A DNA stretch of 64,000 nt from Actinokineospora bangkokensis (GCF_001940455.1 NZ_MKQR01000032.1:124001-188000), one strand, 5' to 3'; positions 25,457 through 33,951 are shown, numbered from the stretch's first letter. Numbers and translations are program-made. The notes: generated by a model from the letters alone, not told the origin.

Positions 25457-25638
25457 TTGTCCTCATCGTGGTGGCAGTTGTGCTGCTGATCCTGCTTGGT
25501 GTGCTGCTCGGTATAGCGGGCACCGAGAAGGTCTTTCAGCGGCGTGACCGCCAACAGGCTGCGGCGCAAAAGCGCATCAACGAAGAGTGGAAGTTGCTGC
25601 GCGCGGTGCGCGAGGAGAACGACGACCCCGAACAGTAG
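25453..25638 (+). CDS. Small single-TM protein, about 61 aa
   Basis: A strongly hydrophobic N-terminus (VIVLIVVAVVLLILLGVLLGI) is followed by a charged cytosolic helix (RRDRQQAAAQKRINEEWKLL). Starts considered are GTG 25453, coupled to the leader peptide, and GTG 25444. It begins the transfer-region gene run. Confidence 0.5.
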   Translation: MIVLIVVAVVLLILLGVLLGIAGTEKVFQRRDRQQAAAQKRINEEWKLLRAVREENDDPEQ

Positions 25639-25646
25639 TTGCCCAC

Positions 25647-25678
25647 GGGTCGGGAGCGGCCAGCGTCGCTCCTGACCC
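25647..25678. terminator. Near-perfect 12-bp stem-loop
   Basis: GGGTCGGGAGCG pairs with CGCTCCTGACCC with one mismatch and an eight-base loop, eight bases after the stop of the single-TM gene. Confidence 0.5.
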
Positions 25679-25753
25679 CCTCACTTCTTGCTCGGCCATT
25701 AGCGGTCCGAGCGTTCGTCACCGGCTCATCCGAATTCAGCAGAGGGGACACCT

Positions 25754-25978
25754 ATGCCCAGGAACCGCTTCACCAGAGACATTCGCAAACGCGAACTGGC
25801 GCAGCTCGGCAAGCAGGAGCAGGAGCTCCTGGTCATCGGCAAGCGGCTGCGGCTGCAGCCGGATGGCCCGGCCGAGCTGGCGGAGGTCAGCGAGCACAAG
25901 CGCAGGCGTCAGCTGCGCATCGGCACCAAGCAGAAGTTCAAGAAGCCGCACCCGGCCGCGGTGCCAGCGGCCTCGTAA
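25754..25978 (+). CDS. Small very basic protein, 74 aa
   Basis: ATG with AGAGGGGA upstream. Lys/Arg-rich throughout (RNRFTRDIRKRELAQLGKQEQELL; RRRQLRIGTKQKFKKPH) with one amphipathic helix. It may bind nucleic acid. It lies between two terminators, so it is transcribed alone. No family assigned. Confidence 0.55.
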   Translation: MPRNRFTRDIRKRELAQLGKQEQELLVIGKRLRLQPDGPAELAEVSEHKRRRQLRIGTKQKFKKPHPAAVPAAS

Positions 25979-25983
25979 CCCTC

Positions 25984-26027
25984 CGGTGCTGGGGAGACGG
26001 TCCTGCCCGGCTGCTTCCCCAGCACCG
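25984..26027. terminator. 12-bp perfect stem-loop after the basic-protein gene
   Basis: CGGTGCTGGGGA pairs with TCCCCAGCACCG across 20 bases, directly after the TAA, and is followed by T-rich sequence. Confidence 0.6.
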
Positions 26028-26059
26028 TTCCTTACCGGTACGCACAGAGAGGAGTTCGT

Positions 26060-26860
26060 ATGCACGGTTCTCGTAACGCATTCGCCCGCGGCCTGGTGGT
26101 CGTGGTGATGTCGCTGTTCATGCTGCTCACGGCCTGCTCGTCGGGCAGTGGTGGTTCGCAGGGTGAGCTGGGCCAGCTCCAGCAGTTGGCCGGACGCTGC
26201 GACCCGGCCGCGCCACCCGCCAGCTTCATCGGCATCGACGGCAGCGGCTCCAGCAGCGCCGAGGCCATCACGGCCGAGCGGATGGCGGCCATCGAGTCGG
26301 TGGTGACGGAGACGGCCGTCTGTAGCGGCACGCTGTCGGTCGTCGGCTTCTCCGGCTCCAGCGGCAGCACCATCCAGCTGTTCTCCAGCTCGCTGGCCCA
26401 GGAAGGGGCCACGCTCAACGCCCGCCTGAAGCGGGTGCCCGCCGCGGTCGACACTGCCATAGAGACCATCCGGTCCGGCTACGTCGAGGCACTGGGCGCG
26501 CTGCCGCAGAACGGCAGCGACATCGTCGGGGTGCTGCGGCTGGGGGCCGAGTACGCCGCCCAGCTCGGTGCGCCCTTCCAGCTGCGCCTGGTCATCCTGA
26601 GCGACGGCGTGCAGACGACGGGCGTCGACCTCGGTTCCCGGATCTCCACGTCCGGGGAGCTGGAGCAGCTGGCTGACGGGCTGGCGGTGCCCCAGCTCTC
26701 CGGCGCCACGGTCACGGTGGCCGGGCTCGGCAAGATCTCGACCGGTTCGTACCCGACGCCGCTGGTGGAGGGGCTGGTCGTCTTCTACACCCGGCTCTGC
26801 GCTCGGACCGGGGCTGCCCGCTGCTCGGCGGTGACCGACTACGTGGTGGCGGGCCGGTGA
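26060..26860 (+). CDS. VWA-like lipoprotein, 266 aa
   Basis: A basic N-terminus, hydrophobic core and lipobox LTAC give a cysteine-anchored lipoprotein after cleavage about residue 25. A von Willebrand A-type strand follows with a MIDAS-like D-G-S-G-S (FIGIDGSGSS), later LRLVILSDGVQTTG, matching the fold's second metal-site strand. The GTG of the next gene overlaps its stop. It is the first of three coupled genes (VWA lipoprotein, membrane protein, cytosolic VWA), so the operon places VWA domains on both sides of the membrane. Confidence 0.7.
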   Translation: MHGSRNAFARGLVVVVMSLFMLLTACSSGSGGSQGELGQLQQLAGRCDPAAPPASFIGIDGSGSSSAEAITAERMAAIESVVTETAVCSGTLSVVGFSGSSGSTIQLFSSSLAQEGATLNARLKRVPAAVDTAIETIRSGYVEALGALPQNGSDIVGVLRLGAEYAAQLGAPFQLRLVILSDGVQTTGVDLGSRISTSGELEQLADGLAVPQLSGATVTVAGLGKISTGSYPTPLVEGLVVFYTRLCARTGAARCSAVTDYVVAGR

Positions 26861-27930
26861 TCAACGCCAGCCGCGAGCCGTCGGTGGCCTTCTGGACCCG
26901 GCAGGCCGACGCCATCCAGGTGGGAAACCCGCCCAAGGTGCAGATGCAGCCGCGTCTGCCAGTCATGGGCCAGTCCTACGTCGAGCAGGAGTACGCCGCC
27001 TTGGCCGCAGAGCAGCCGCTGCTCTGGTCCGCCGAGGGCGAGCTGGCTGCCCGCCGCTCCCGGATGGCGGCGGAGCAGCTGGGGGTGCCCGCCTCGGCGT
27101 CCGGCTTCTTGCTGGAGCAGCACCAGCGGGCAGTGACCGAGGCCCAGGGTGACTACCACCTGACGGTCCAAGTCCTGGCGCCCTACGTCTGCGTCCAGCC
27201 CAAAGCCAAGCTGCGCTACTGGGTAGTCGCCCCGATCCTGGCCCTCGGCGACGCGGTGGCGGTCTGGTCGACCTCTGTGGCCTTCGGGGAGGTGCCGGAG
27301 ATCGCCTTCGGGCAGGCCTTGGCGGCGGGCTTGGCAGCCGGTGCCGCCGGGCTGGTCGGCAGTGAGCTGCGGAACTACCAGCTGGCCAAGCTGCGGCAGC
27401 GCGACCTGAGGTCCCTCTCGGCCGACGAGCAGCGCTTCGCGCGCTTCTTCACCGGGACGACCGGCGGCTTCGGGATGGTCAAGCTCGTCGGCGGGTTGTC
27501 GCTGGTGGTGACGCTGCTGGTGGCGGTCGGCATCGGCCTGTTGCGGGCCAGCGTCGAGGGTGCCGCCGCCGGGCTGACCTTCGGCCTGTTGGCAGCGGCG
27601 ACGGCGGTCGGTTCGGCGCTGCTGGGTTACAGCGCTGCCGACGAGGTGGCCGACCAGATCGACCGCAGCTTCGGGCGCTGGCAGCAGGCCATGATGCGGC
27701 ACCAGACGTTGGCCTCCTGCCCGCACACCAAGCAGCGCGCCCGGGCGATGGAGGCGGTGGCCTCGATCCGCGCCGAGCACGAGCTGCGCGGCACGGCTGC
27801 CAGCAAGCGGGTCGACTCGCTTGCCTTCCGGGTCCAGCGGCGGCAGCCGCAGGTCTTCGGGCACGGCGCTCCGGCCGGTGAGGTCAGCGGCCAGATCGGG
27901 CGGCGCCCGCGGCGGGGGGACCGGTCGTGA
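26857..27930 (+). CDS. Membrane protein of the VWA operon, 357 aa
   Basis: About 110 soluble residues, then hydrophobic segments (WVVAPILALGDAVAVW; AFGQALAAGLAAGAAGLVG) and, after a charged loop with the helix LAKLRQRDLRSLSADEQRFARF, two more (LVGGLSLVVTLLVAVGIGLL; LTFGLLAAATAVGSALLGY). The C-terminus is basic. Coupled by four-base overlaps to VWA genes on both sides. No family recognised; probably the membrane hub for the VWA proteins. Confidence 0.6.
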   Translation: MINASREPSVAFWTRQADAIQVGNPPKVQMQPRLPVMGQSYVEQEYAALAAEQPLLWSAEGELAARRSRMAAEQLGVPASASGFLLEQHQRAVTEAQGDYHLTVQVLAPYVCVQPKAKLRYWVVAPILALGDAVAVWSTSVAFGEVPEIAFGQALAAGLAAGAAGLVGSELRNYQLAKLRQRDLRSLSADEQRFARFFTGTTGGFGMVKLVGGLSLVVTLLVAVGIGLLRASVEGAAAGLTFGLLAAATAVGSALLGYSAADEVADQIDRSFGRWQQAMMRHQTLASCPHTKQRARAMEAVASIRAEHELRGTAASKRVDSLAFRVQRRQPQVFGHGAPAGEVSGQIGRRPRRGDRS

Positions 27931-28604
27931 TGCGGGCCCGGCAGCTTCGCACCAGCCGCCTGCTGACCTCCAGGCTGCTGGGCGAGGTGGGCCACGCCGA
28001 GCATGACGCGGAGCTGGTTCTCGGCGAAGCCGGTGGCCCTGCCGAGGTGCCGACGCTGGTGGTCGTCATCGTCGACGACTCCGGCTCGGTGACCAGCACC
28101 AGCGGCAGCGACCCGCAGTCCAACCGCTACCAGGAGATCCGGCAGGCCTTCCGGGCGGTCGCCCGGGCAGGGGCCGGGGATGAGCGGGCGGTGGTGCTGC
28201 ACTTCGACGTGCAGCGCCGGGCCCGGACCCACCGCCTGAACACCGTCGGGCTCTGGTCGCTGGAGGCGCAGCTGTCAGTGCCTCACGGTGCGGGCAGCAG
28301 CCAGCTCGGCCCCAGCCTGGGCCAGGCCGAGCGGCTGGTGCAGCGTTTCCACCGTCACCGGAGTTCGGTGGTGTTGTTCTCCGACTTCGCCTTGGCCGAC
28401 GACGACCCGGCCGCGGCGCTGGCCCGCTTCGCGAGCCTGCCCGGCAGGCATCGGGCGGTGGTGCTCGGCAGCGGCCAGCCGGAGCTGCCGGAGGGCATCG
28501 CCGTCAGCCGGATCACCGAGGACAGCACGCCGGGGGCGGTGGCCCGCACCGTCTTCGGCGAGCTGGTGGCGCACCGGCCCGGCAGCATCGCCTACGTGGA
28601 CTGA
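27927..28604 (+). CDS. Cytosolic VWA-domain protein, 225 aa
   Basis: GTG overlaps the previous stop. Residues 38-55 hold the first VWA strand with the MIDAS motif D-x-S-x-S (VIVDDSGSVTS), followed by the expected helix (EIRQAFRAVARAG), second strand (RAVVLHFDV) and a later SSVVLFSDFALADDD strand. No signal peptide. VWA proteins often scaffold AAA ATPases or metal-dependent complexes; no ATPase is adjacent here. Confidence 0.7.
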   Translation: MMRARQLRTSRLLTSRLLGEVGHAEHDAELVLGEAGGPAEVPTLVVVIVDDSGSVTSTSGSDPQSNRYQEIRQAFRAVARAGAGDERAVVLHFDVQRRARTHRLNTVGLWSLEAQLSVPHGAGSSQLGPSLGQAERLVQRFHRHRSSVVLFSDFALADDDPAAALARFASLPGRHRAVVLGSGQPELPEGIAVSRITEDSTPGAVARTVFGELVAHRPGSIAYVD

Positions 28605-28675
28605 GGTGCATTCCACAACAGCCCATCTCGTGCAGCCTGCTGCGCCGAAACTGTGCCCGTAACAGTGGTCGGTGA

Positions 28676-28723
28676 CCGTGGCTTCGGGCGAACATTCGCC
28701 CGGACCTTCGCCCGAAGCCACGG
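28676..28723. terminator. 17-bp perfect stem-loop ending the VWA operon
   Basis: CCGTGGCTTCGGGCGAA is exactly complementary to 28707-28723 with a 14-base loop. It is the strongest hairpin in the element and separates the VWA operon from the methyltransferase gene. Confidence 0.7.
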
Positions 28724-28809
28724 TTCCCTTATCCAGCAACACTCCCCATAACAGGAGGCGATAGCTAACGCGTCCCGTCCAGGGCGCACAACGAAAGGAG
28801 ACCACCTCT

Positions 28810-29409
28810 ATGCACCAACTCCCGCTGCCGATCCCGGCAGCCCCAACGGCGCGACGCTACGGGGCACTGCTCGTCGATCCGCCGTGGCAACTCGGCCAGA
28901 CCGGAGACCGCGGGGCTGAGCGACACTACCCGCTCATGTCCCTGGAGCGCATCAAGGCCATGCCGGTGGCCGACCTGGCTGCCAACAACAGCTTCCTGTT
29001 CCTCTGGGTCACCAACGCGACCCTGCGCGACGGCTACGACGTCGCCGAGGGCTGGGGGTTCACGGTCAAGAACCAGATCACGTGGATCAAGTTCCGCCTC
29101 GGGCTTGGCAACCCGATCCGCAACGCCACCGAGCACCTGCTGGTGGCCACCAAGGGCAAGCCGCAAGTCAAGATGCGCTCGCAGCCGAGCTGGATCAACG
29201 CCCCGGTGCAGGCGCATTCCCACAAGCCCGAGGAGCAGTACGCCCTCATCGAGCGGTTGGCGGACGGCCCGTACCTGGAGCTGTTCGCCCGGCGGCGGCC
29301 GTCCTCTTCAGCCGACTGGGCGGTCTGGGGCAACCAGATCGACGACAGCGACATCACCATCCCCGGCTACCCGGTGCCAAGCGACCGCAGGTCCCGTGAT
29401 GGCCGGTGA
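28810..29409 (+). CDS. MT-A70-type adenine-N6 methyltransferase, 199 aa
   Basis: GAAAGGAG precedes the ATG. Motif IV DPPW (LLVDPPWQLG, about residue 23) marks the MT-A70 family; the surrounding LFLWVTNATLRDGYDVAEGWGF and ATEHLLVATKG fit the core fold. No cognate endonuclease is adjacent, so an orphan DNA methylase protecting or marking the element is likely (inference). Its stop overlaps the GTG of a small membrane gene. Confidence 0.8.
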   Translation: MHQLPLPIPAAPTARRYGALLVDPPWQLGQTGDRGAERHYPLMSLERIKAMPVADLAANNSFLFLWVTNATLRDGYDVAEGWGFTVKNQITWIKFRLGLGNPIRNATEHLLVATKGKPQVKMRSQPSWINAPVQAHSHKPEEQYALIERLADGPYLELFARRRPSSSADWAVWGNQIDDSDITIPGYPVPSDRRSRDGR

Positions 29410-29606
29410 GCGAGGGCAACCCGCTCAAGCGCGGCCTGTGGCTGGTGCTGCGCGGCTACGTGCTGCTCATGGCGATCATCTTCAGCCTGCTGTGGGCCAT
29501 CGAGTCGTTGGGGCCGTACCTGCCCTGGATCGGCGGTCTCATCGCCCTCGGCACCGTGACGTGGATCGCGATCGCCGTCATTCGCTGGCGGCGCTCGCGT
29601 TGGTAG
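29406..29606 (+). CDS. Small two-TM protein, 66 aa
   Basis: Hydrophobic hairpin: LVLRGYVLLMAIIFSLLWAI and WIGGLIALGTVTWIAIAVI with a basic C-terminus. GTG start coupled to the methyltransferase stop. Function unknown; size and place fit a transfer-region accessory. Confidence 0.55.
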   Translation: MSEGNPLKRGLWLVLRGYVLLMAIIFSLLWAIESLGPYLPWIGGLIALGTVTWIAIAVIRWRRSRW

Positions 29607-29658
29607 CGCCACCTCCATCGGCGTAGGTCATGTGTTGTTGTAAAAGCGACAAACACTC

Positions 29659-29687
29659 TTGACGAACTGTTCAATGTAGTTCATAAG
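29659..29687 (+). promoter_or_regulatory. Promoter with embedded inverted repeat
   Basis: TTGACG and CATAAG are 17 bases apart and flank GAACT-N9-AGTTC, an inverted repeat that lies inside the promoter spacer: a likely repressed promoter for the transfer-ATPase operon. The surrounding AT-rich sequence (29610-29760) has no gene. Confidence 0.5.
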
Positions 29688-29760
29688 AAGGCTCGAATAG
29701 CGCTGGCTGACCCTCTAGCAGCACCTGAGAGCACAAGCAATCGTAAGTGAGAGGAGGAAG

Positions 29761-29994
29761 ATGACTATGCAACCACAGCAACCCGAACGACGACGACGTC
29801 GGGCGCTTGGCAACCAGCCGCGCTACTACGTCCATGGTGTTCGCCGCGATCCGCTCGACCTGAAGAAGTTCAGCCGCGCCCTGCTGGCCTTGGTCGAGGC
29901 CGACCTGGAGACGCAGGCCCTGAGCGAGCACCAGCCAAGCCCGGAGTTCCCGGCCGAGTCCGAGGCTTCGCGCCGAGGTGGCCGCCATGGCTGA
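29761..29994 (+). CDS. Small hypothetical protein before the transfer ATPase, 77 aa
   Basis: GAGAGGAGGAAG lies directly ahead of the ATG. Arg-rich N-terminus (PERRRRRALGNQPRYYVHGV) and a short helix (DLKKFSRALLALVEADLE). Its end overlaps the start of the ATPase gene by eight bases, so it is translated with it. No family recognised. Confidence 0.55.
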   Translation: MTMQPQQPERRRRRALGNQPRYYVHGVRRDPLDLKKFSRALLALVEADLETQALSEHQPSPEFPAESEASRRGGRHG

Positions 29995-32143
29995 CCCCTC
30001 GGCGCTGGTCTTCTCCAGCCTGCACCTGCCGCGGCCCATGGAGGCCGCTGACCTCGCAAGCTTCTTGCACCGTCTGGCCGCCGACCGCCAAGCGCCGCGC
30101 CTGGTGCTGGAGGCCCGTGCTGACCAGGGTGGTGTGCGGTACCTGCTGGGCGCGGCGCGTGCCCACCTGACTGGACTGCGGCGGCTTCTGGTCGACCTGC
30201 TGCCGGGCAGCAGCCTGGCCAAGGCCAGCCCGCGCTTGGCCGTCGATACCGCCGTGCGCCTCAAGCTCAGCCCCCGCAGCCTGCCGCTGCTGACCGATCG
30301 CCCGGAGGCCACGACCCGGGCGCTGCTCTCGGCCTTGTCGGTCATCACCAAGAAGGGCGAGCAGCTCGTTCTCCAGGTGGTCCTTGGTCCGCGGCGGGCC
30401 CCGGTCACAGTGGCCGAAGGCACAGCCGACCCGGATACCAGCCTGACGCGGCTGGTGCTCGGCATGCCGACCAAGGCCAGTCCCGAGACCCGCCAGCGCC
30501 TCAAGGCCCGGGTGTCGCACAGCGGCTTCGCCCTGACCATCCGCTTGGGCGTCACCGCTGCCGACCCTGCCCGCCGCCAACGCCTCGTGCTGGGACTGCT
30601 GAGCGCCATCGCCACGGCGCAGTCGCCGGGTGTGCGGATCTCGACTCGCAGGCAGCACCCGCGCGCCATCGAGCGCGCCGAGCAGCCACTGCGCTGGCCG
30701 CTCCGGCTGGCCGTCGACGAGCTGGTCGGCCTGTTGGCCTTGCCCATCGGTGGCGGCGAACTGCCGGGGTTGCCGCCACTGCACCCCAAGCCGCTCCGGG
30801 CGGCCAAGTCGGTGCACGGCGACGAGCGCGTCTTCGTGCAGAGCGCCGTGCCCGGCGACGACCGCACCCTCGGCATTTCCGCCAAGGACCAGACCTTCCA
30901 CGGCATCACCTACGGCCCGTCGGGGAGTGGCAAGACCACGGCCATGCTGTCGCTGATCATGGCCGACATCAACGCCGGACGGGCGGTTGCCGTGCTTGAT
31001 CCGAAACGGCAGCTCATCGACGACATCCTTGCCCGCACACCGAAATCCCGCTGGGACGATGTCGTCGAGATCAACCCCGGCGAGCCGGGCCCGGTCACCT
31101 TCAACCCGCTCGACGTCTCCGGCCGCGACCCGGACGTGGTGGTCGACGGCATCCTGGCTGTCTTCGAGCACGTCTTCCACGACGGCTGGGGGCCGAGGAG
31201 CAGCGACATCTTCAGCGCCACCCTTCGCACCCTGGCGAGGGCAGCGGCCAAGGGACTGCCCGCGACTCTGCTCGACCTGCCGCAGCTGCTGGTCGATCCG
31301 GCCGTGCGACGGCGCTACGTCGGGCACAGCCAGGACGACCTCGCCCTGGCGGGCTTCTGGGCCTGGTACGAAAGCCAGAGCCCGCAGGCGCAGGCAGCGG
31401 CCATCGCCGCGCCGCTCAACAAGCTGAGGCAGTTCCTGCTCCGCCCGGCGCTGACACGGATCCTGGGCGATCCCGAGCCGCGCTTCAAGCTGCGCAACCT
31501 GTTCCGCGACAAGCGCATCCTGTTGGTACCGCTCAACGATGGCCTGATCGGCCCTGGCACCGCCTCCTTACTCGGCAGCCTGATCATCGCTGACCTCTGG
31601 CAGGCCACACAGGAGCGAGCCGCTGAACCCGACGCCAACGCCCACCCGGCCACCATCGTCGTCGACGAGGCCCCGCGCTTCCTGCACCTCGGCGTCGGCT
31701 TGGCCGATGCCCTGGCGGTCAGCCGTTCTCTGTCGGTGGGGTGGTTTTTGGCGGCACAGTTCCGCGACCAGTTCCCACCGGCGCTGCGCTCGGCGGTGGA
31801 CATGAACGCCCGCTCCAAGCTGATCTTCGCCACCGAGTACGACGACGCCCGCGACATGGCGCGGCTGGCCCGCGAGCTGAGCGTGGAGGACTTCACCAGC
31901 CTGCCCCGGTGGCACGCCTACGCCAACCTGGTGGCCCAGGGACACCCGTCCGGCTGGGCCTTGGTCAAGACGCTGCCGCCCTCACCGCCGATCACCGATC
32001 CGGCCGAGGTCCGGGCGCGCATCGCTGCCAACTTCGCACCACTGGCGCCACCGTCTAGCACCGGCGCCACCCCGACGACCTCACCGCCTACGCTAGCCAA
32101 CCCGATGAACCCAGTGGTGGGGCGAAAGCGCAGGTCGTCATGA
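29987..32143 (+). CDS. TraG/VirD4-like conjugative coupling ATPase, 718 aa
   Basis: Pumps or recruits DNA for transfer. Walker A GPSGSGKTT is about residue 310, Walker B IVVDEA about 558, with AVLDPKRQLIDDIL after the P-loop and a Gln-rich finger FLAAQFRDQF later, as in TraD/TraG/HerA-related ATPases. The N-terminal 290 residues are Arg/Leu-rich without obvious TM helices, so membrane binding may depend on the small upstream membrane proteins. ATG 29987 overlaps the preceding gene; GTG 29978 is possible. With the following replication-relaxation gene it forms the element's transfer core. Confidence 0.75.
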   Translation: MADPSALVFSSLHLPRPMEAADLASFLHRLAADRQAPRLVLEARADQGGVRYLLGAARAHLTGLRRLLVDLLPGSSLAKASPRLAVDTAVRLKLSPRSLPLLTDRPEATTRALLSALSVITKKGEQLVLQVVLGPRRAPVTVAEGTADPDTSLTRLVLGMPTKASPETRQRLKARVSHSGFALTIRLGVTAADPARRQRLVLGLLSAIATAQSPGVRISTRRQHPRAIERAEQPLRWPLRLAVDELVGLLALPIGGGELPGLPPLHPKPLRAAKSVHGDERVFVQSAVPGDDRTLGISAKDQTFHGITYGPSGSGKTTAMLSLIMADINAGRAVAVLDPKRQLIDDILARTPKSRWDDVVEINPGEPGPVTFNPLDVSGRDPDVVVDGILAVFEHVFHDGWGPRSSDIFSATLRTLARAAAKGLPATLLDLPQLLVDPAVRRRYVGHSQDDLALAGFWAWYESQSPQAQAAAIAAPLNKLRQFLLRPALTRILGDPEPRFKLRNLFRDKRILLVPLNDGLIGPGTASLLGSLIIADLWQATQERAAEPDANAHPATIVVDEAPRFLHLGVGLADALAVSRSLSVGWFLAAQFRDQFPPALRSAVDMNARSKLIFATEYDDARDMARLARELSVEDFTSLPRWHAYANLVAQGHPSGWALVKTLPPSPPITDPAEVRARIAANFAPLAPPSSTGATPTTSPPTLANPMNPVVGRKRRSS

Positions 32144-32161
32144 CCGGTGCGCCGAAGCCAT

Positions 32162-32182
32162 GTCGGGCAACGCCTGCCCGAC
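32162..32182. terminator. Short 8-bp stem-loop after the ATPase gene
   Basis: GTCGGGCA-N5-TGCCCGAC starts about 19 bases after the TGA; it is small and may only be partial. No gene is seen in 32144-32312. Confidence 0.4.
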
Positions 32183-32312
32183 GGTTCGCCCGTGCCTTCG
32201 TGTTGCCCGCCTGTCGGCGTTATGCCTGTACACGGGCGGTGAGGGCGGCGAGCTGGGATGGGACTGACTCCCATCCTGGGAGTCACGGCGGCCACCAGGC
32301 CGAGGGCTGCCG

Positions 32313-33221
32313 ATGAGTCCAGACGCCACCAGCACCCTGCTGGCTCGCCTGTCCGACCGTGACGTTGCCATCCTCGAATCACTCTCCTGTTTCCGACTCC
32401 TGACCACCGCCCAGATCCGGCGGCTGCACTTCCATGACCACGCCAACCAAGGCGCGGCCTCCACTGCGGCGATGCGAGTGCTCGACCGCCTCGAAGCCCG
32501 CAACCTGGTGGCCCGCCTCAAGCGGCGTATCGGCGGAGTACGGGCGGGCAGCAGCGGCATCTCCTGGCAGCTCGGCGCGGTGGGCGAGCGGCTGCTGCGT
32601 GTCCGGCACGGTGGCACCGCCCGACGGCGCTACCTGGAGCCGTCAGCGGCCTTCGCTGACCACACCTTGGCGGTGGCCGACGCTGCCATCGAGCTGTGGG
32701 AGCTGCAGCGCACCGGAGCGCTGGACGAGCTCACCATCGAGACCGAGCCCTACAACTGGCGTTCGTTCGTCGGCCCGCTCGGCACCACCGAGTGGCTCAA
32801 GCCGGACTTGTTCGCCATCACCACCAGCGGCGACTTCGAGGATCACCGGTTCATCGAGGTCGACTTGGCCACCGAGCACCCGCCGGTGGTGCTGCGCAAG
32901 GCCAAGGCCTACCAGCGCTACGCCGCCACTGGTGCCCATCAAGCCCAGCACGGCCTGTTCCCGGCCGTGGTCTGGCTGGTGCCGGACGAACGCCGCCAGC
33001 GGTCGCTCGAGTACGCCTTCGAGCGCGACGCCGCCATCCAACCCGAGCTGTTCCGAGTCATCACCCGCGACCAGCTCACTGCCGTGGCAACCAACCAACT
33101 ACCTGAACCCCCAACGAAAGGAGGACCTACACCATCGAACGACACCCATTCTTCAACCCCGACGAGCCAGGCCGGCTCGGGCCAACCCCAGAACGCCTCC
33201 AGTACGGCGAGATCGACCTGA
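32313..33221 (+). CDS. Replication-relaxation family protein (Replic_Relax), 302 aa
   Basis: Winged-helix N-terminus (LSDRDVAILESLSCFRLLTTAQI; RVLDRLEARNLVARL) followed by a conserved body with HTLAVADAAIELW and an acidic strand (DLFAITTSG; RFIEVDLATE), the pattern of actinobacterial and plasmid Replic_Relax proteins thought to act at plasmid origins. The last 40 residues are low-complexity Ser/Thr/Pro and overlap the start of the next gene by 88 bases, so the true end may lie earlier or a frameshift may have extended it. Confidence 0.75.
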   Translation: MSPDATSTLLARLSDRDVAILESLSCFRLLTTAQIRRLHFHDHANQGAASTAAMRVLDRLEARNLVARLKRRIGGVRAGSSGISWQLGAVGERLLRVRHGGTARRRYLEPSAAFADHTLAVADAAIELWELQRTGALDELTIETEPYNWRSFVGPLGTTEWLKPDLFAITTSGDFEDHRFIEVDLATEHPPVVLRKAKAYQRYAATGAHQAQHGLFPAVVWLVPDERRQRSLEYAFERDAAIQPELFRVITRDQLTAVATNQLPEPPTKGGPTPSNDTHSSTPTSQAGSGQPQNASSTARST

Positions 33222-33910
33222 CCGGCAGCGTCGAGCAGGCCGACGACCTGGCCGACGTCATCGCCGACGCCCTCGTCGATGCCGAAGCCAGCGGCCAGCT
33301 GCCGGAGTACGGGGCCCGCACGATCGCCCGCGACCTGGCCAACAACATGGCCGATCCGGTCAGCGCCCTGCACCAGTTCGCCATCTCCGGCCGCATCGAC
33401 CGTGAACGCATCACCGACGAACTGGCAACCATCTACAGCTACCTCGACGACGACGCCGAGGAACCCGCCTGGGTCGAGTGGCTGACGCGCTACGTCGTCG
33501 CCGCGACTGAGGCCACGCTGCCCGCCGACCAGCAGGCCGACCCCCGAACGCTGACGGACCTGCGCACCAGGCTGGACGGCTCCCTGCGCGACCACCGCGG
33601 AGCGTTCCGGGCCTACCTGCGCCTTCCCGGCGTCCGCATCGACCGCCCCGACATGATGACCCACTTCGCCGATGTCCACCTCGGCAGCTTCGAGAACATC
33701 ACGGCCGTCCTGGAACACCTGGTCGAACGCTACCCACGTCTCTCACCAACTGTCGGCAGGCAGGTCAAACTCATCCCCAACCCCATGGGCGAGTGGCACA
33801 TCACGCTCGACACCGGCCAGCGCTTCCACACCACCCCGATCGACAAGCGCCTCGAAGTCTTCATCGACGACCGGCCGGTCGAAGCAGGGCCTGGGATATC
33901 TGACGAATGA
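33134..33910 (+). CDS. Hypothetical protein with probable ATC start, about 258 aa
   Basis: The frame is open from a TGA just upstream, and convincing protein starts at once (ERHPFFNPDEPGRLGP). The only candidate start is ATC 33134, nine bases after a near-perfect AAAGGAGG; the first ATG (33347) would lose 71 good residues. Acidic helical N-terminal half and strand-rich C-terminus (EWHITLDTGQRFHTTPIDKRLEVF). No family recognised. It overlaps the end of the replication-relaxation frame. Confidence 0.55.
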   Translation: MERHPFFNPDEPGRLGPTPERLQYGEIDLTGSVEQADDLADVIADALVDAEASGQLPEYGARTIARDLANNMADPVSALHQFAISGRIDRERITDELATIYSYLDDDAEEPAWVEWLTRYVVAATEATLPADQQADPRTLTDLRTRLDGSLRDHRGAFRAYLRLPGVRIDRPDMMTHFADVHLGSFENITAVLEHLVERYPRLSPTVGRQVKLIPNPMGEWHITLDTGQRFHTTPIDKRLEVFIDDRPVEAGPGISDE

Positions 33911-33951
33911 ATTCGGATATCCCAAAAATGTCATTTCAGCTTCATTTTTGG
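33893..33951. promoter_or_regulatory. Two nested inverted repeats before the recombinase operon
   Basis: GGGATATC (33893) pairs with GATATCCC (33916), and CCAAAAATG (33922) pairs with CATTTTTGG (33943). The region is AT-rich and lies about 80 bases before the resolvase-like start. It is probably the operator/promoter that keeps the integrase genes off; the GGATAT half-site matches the one ahead of the small XRE gene. Confidence 0.5.
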
